Positions 62,522-64,000 of a DNA stretch of 64,000 bases are shown here, in pieces; the stretch's first letter is position 1; every line of letters begins with the position of its first letter. Below the pieces are notes generated by a model. The model searched no databases. It had not been told where the DNA came from and worked only from the letters and a program-made list of their open reading frames with translations. Source of the DNA: Oscillospiraceae bacterium (lineage in GTDB: Bacteria; Bacillota; Clostridia; Oscillospirales; Ruminococcaceae); contig JAITEB010000006.1 of NCBI GenBank assembly GCA_031282245.1, positions 25,451-89,450 of the forward strand. The letters are read 5' to 3'. Made by a program: the position numbers and the translations under genes.

Positions 62522-63736
62522 ATGAAAATCAAAAAATTTGCAAAAAGGCTCGTTCCTGTCACTGTTCTGACTGGTTACCTCGGCGCGGGCAAAACAACCG
62601 TTCTTAATTATGTCCTCAGCAATCAGGATGGGCTTAAAGTCGCGGTTATCGTTAACGACATCGGGGAAGTGAATATCGACGCCGATTTGATAGAGCGCGG
62701 AACAAACGTTTCAGCCCTTGACGACAGCCTTGTGCCGCTCTCGAACGGCTGTATCTGCTGTACGCTCAAAACGGATCTGATAGAGCAGATCGCGCAGCTT
62801 GCCGAAACCGGCAAATATAATTATATCCTGATAGAAGCCAGCGGAATTTGCGAGCCGCTGCCAATCGCGCAGTCTATCACCATGCTGGACGGTTCCGTCC
62901 CCGGGGTGAACCTGCCCGCTTTGTGCCGCCTTGACACGATAGCAACAGTGGTGGACGCCCAGCGCATGGCGACGGAATTTTTCAGCGGCGAGCCGCTTCT
63001 GCAGGAGGACATTGACGAGGACGACATTGTAAACCTGCTTGTTCAGCAGATTGAGTTCTGCAATATAATTATTTTGAACAAGGTCGACGAGGTCACCGCG
63101 GAACAGCTTGAACGGCTTCGGAGCGTTATAAAACAGCTTCAGCCGGAAGCCGAAATAATAGAGACTAACTACGGCAAAATCAGTCCTGCCGATATCCTGG
63201 ATACGCGTTTGTTTAATCTGGAAAGGGCAAGCCTTTCGGCGGGCTGGATAAAGGCTCTCAACGCCGGCCCGGACGACGACGATGATGAAGAACATGAACA
63301 TGAGCATCAGCATGAACATGAGCACGAGCATAAGCACGAGCACAGCCATCACCATGGCGAAGGCGAGGCCGAAGAATACGGTATAAGCACGTTTGTTTAC
63401 TACCGGAGAAAACCCTTTGACCCGGACAAGTTCTCGAACTATATTGACAGATGGCCTGAGGGCGTTATCCGCTGCAAAGGCGCGTTGTGGCTGTCCAATC
63501 AGAACGATATTATGTTTTTGTTCGATGAAGCGGGGATTTCCGTCAGCGTGAAGCCCGTCGGGCGCTGGCTTGCCACGGGCACAAAAGAAGAAATCAAGCG
63601 CCAGCTCCTGCGCGACCCCAAACTGCGCGCGGACTGGGATCCGGAAATCGGCGACAGGATGACTAAGCTTGTTTTTATCGGGCACGGCATGGACAAAGAA
63701 AGAATTATAAAAAAACTTGACGAGCTTCTTGCTTGA
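62522..63736 (+). CDS. COG0523/CobW-family GTPase, likely metal chaperone, with His-rich segment
   Basis: The 404 residues are a G3E GTPase: P-loop GYLGAGKTTVLNYV, the family metal site GCICC, EASGICEPLPIA and NKVD for guanine. About 255-285 is a stretch of alternating Glu and His after five Asp, able to bind several metal ions. The CobW C-terminal domain follows (FVYYRRKPFDPDKFSNYI). Members such as ZigA/YciC deliver zinc to client proteins under zinc shortage. The ATG at 62522 sits behind two AAGGGTAAAA repeats. Which metal it handles is an inference. Confidence 0.9.
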   Translation: MKIKKFAKRLVPVTVLTGYLGAGKTTVLNYVLSNQDGLKVAVIVNDIGEVNIDADLIERGTNVSALDDSLVPLSNGCICCTLKTDLIEQIAQLAETGKYNYILIEASGICEPLPIAQSITMLDGSVPGVNLPALCRLDTIATVVDAQRMATEFFSGEPLLQEDIDEDDIVNLLVQQIEFCNIIILNKVDEVTAEQLERLRSVIKQLQPEAEIIETNYGKISPADILDTRLFNLERASLSAGWIKALNAGPDDDDDEEHEHEHQHEHEHEHKHEHSHHHGEGEAEEYGISTFVYYRRKPFDPDKFSNYIDRWPEGVIRCKGALWLSNQNDIMFLFDEAGISVSVKPVGRWLATGTKEEIKRQLLRDPKLRADWDPEIGDRMTKLVFIGHGMDKERIIKKLDELLA

Positions 63737-63754
63737 CTTTGTGAGAAACAAAAA

Positions 63755-63780
63755 AAGCCTCCCCTGTCAAGGGGAGGCTT
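63755..63780 (-). terminator. Intrinsic terminator of the histidine kinase gene
   Basis: AAGCCTCCCC pairs with GGGGAGGCTT around a 6-base loop; on the minus strand the T-run TTTTTTTG follows. It lies between convergent genes and may also slow plus-strand transcription. Confidence 0.75.
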
Positions 63781-63820
63781 AAGTTGGAATCCGGGATTGG
63801 CAAGTCAGCGACAGCTTTTT

Positions 63821-64000
63821 CTAGACTGACGCATTGTCCTTGGGCAAAGTCACTGTAAAACGGCTGCCTTTGCCTTCTTCGCTTGTGACGTCGACGCGTC
63901 CCCCGTGAGCGTCTAAAATAGATTTGACGATCGTCAGCCCAATTCCCGCGCCGCCTGTCTTGCGGCTGCGGGACTGATCCGTGCGGTAAAAGCGCTCAAA
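63821..64000 (-). CDS. C-terminal end of a sensor histidine kinase (partial)
   Basis: The 59 residues in the window read [20 protein letters not shown] and [14 protein letters not shown], the F and G2 boxes of a HATPase domain, and end at a TAG. The normal FxRFYRxDxSR pattern is that of PhoR-type kinases. The rest, including the sensor and phospho-accepting helix, is beyond the window. Confidence 0.9.
   Translation of the reverse strand, partial: FERFYRTDQSRSRKTGGAGIGLTIVKSILDAHGGRVDVTSEEGKGSRFTVTLPKDNASV

Noticed and set aside
63280..63360. Short tandem repeat suggestive of a CRISPR-like or satellite array
   Set aside because: The repeats are CATGAGCA-like codons for Glu-His in the COG0523 protein, too short and in frame, so they are coding.

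Overview
The window looks like the chromosome of a low- to mid-GC Gram-positive anaerobe of the Bacillota, most likely class Clostridia. Reasons: RNase Y, Asp23/Gls24, FakA, an ECF transporter core (EcfA1-EcfA2-EcfT), an LCP wall-attachment protein, a sortase, a SipW-type signal peptidase, strong AGGAGG ribosome sites, TTG/GTG starts and an oxygen-sensitive class III ribonucleotide reductase. No rRNA, tRNA or CRISPR array was found. Species cannot be told from the sequence.

Left end (1-2.4 kb): a decayed prophage tail module (tape measure, tail X, gp25-like, baseplate J), broken by frameshifts and a nonsense codon, then scraps of an adenine methylase and a family 2 glycosyltransferase. From 2.4 to 5.6 kb and 11 to 15.8 kb lie sugar-polymer genes: a GH120-type beta-xylosidase, a pectin-acetylesterase-like hydrolase, an SGNH hydrolase, a transporter stump, an AraC regulator with a dead esterase domain, and a GH3 glycosidase. 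None of the hydrolases except the SGNH protein has an export signal, so they probably act in the cytoplasm on imported oligosaccharides.

Core housekeeping blocks fill 5.8-11 kb (rny; asp23-fakA-pth) and 15.9-44.7 kb: threonine synthesis (thrC-thrB-hom), ftsY-rdgB, a nadD-yqeK fusion, an LCP protein, smc, nudix, the ECF module, an rRNA-methylase-like gene, glmM, dapB, a histidine-kinase-like gene lacking the phospho-accepting His, pyrG, an HD protein, glpK, nrdD behind an NrdR-like box, an AEC carrier and a polysaccharide deacetylase.

The most notable region is 44.9-61.4 kb. A minus-strand run of nine genes encodes three TasA/camelysin-like proteins with SipW-type signal peptides, a SipW peptidase, a fourth SipW-type protein, two ordinary secreted proteins (one ending in LPVTGG with no membrane anchor), a sortase, and a 2,705-residue secreted enzyme with both a pullulanase and an alpha-amylase domain. 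A divergent AraC regulator sits upstream, and a long perfect palindrome plus an exactly repeated 18-mer lie in between. I read this as a candidate surface-fibre assembly system transcribed together with a starch-degrading enzyme. The link between the two is inferred from gene order only.

The right end holds a membrane protein of unknown role, a COG0523 metal-chaperone GTPase with a His-rich stretch, and the C-terminus of a sensor histidine kinase that runs off the window.
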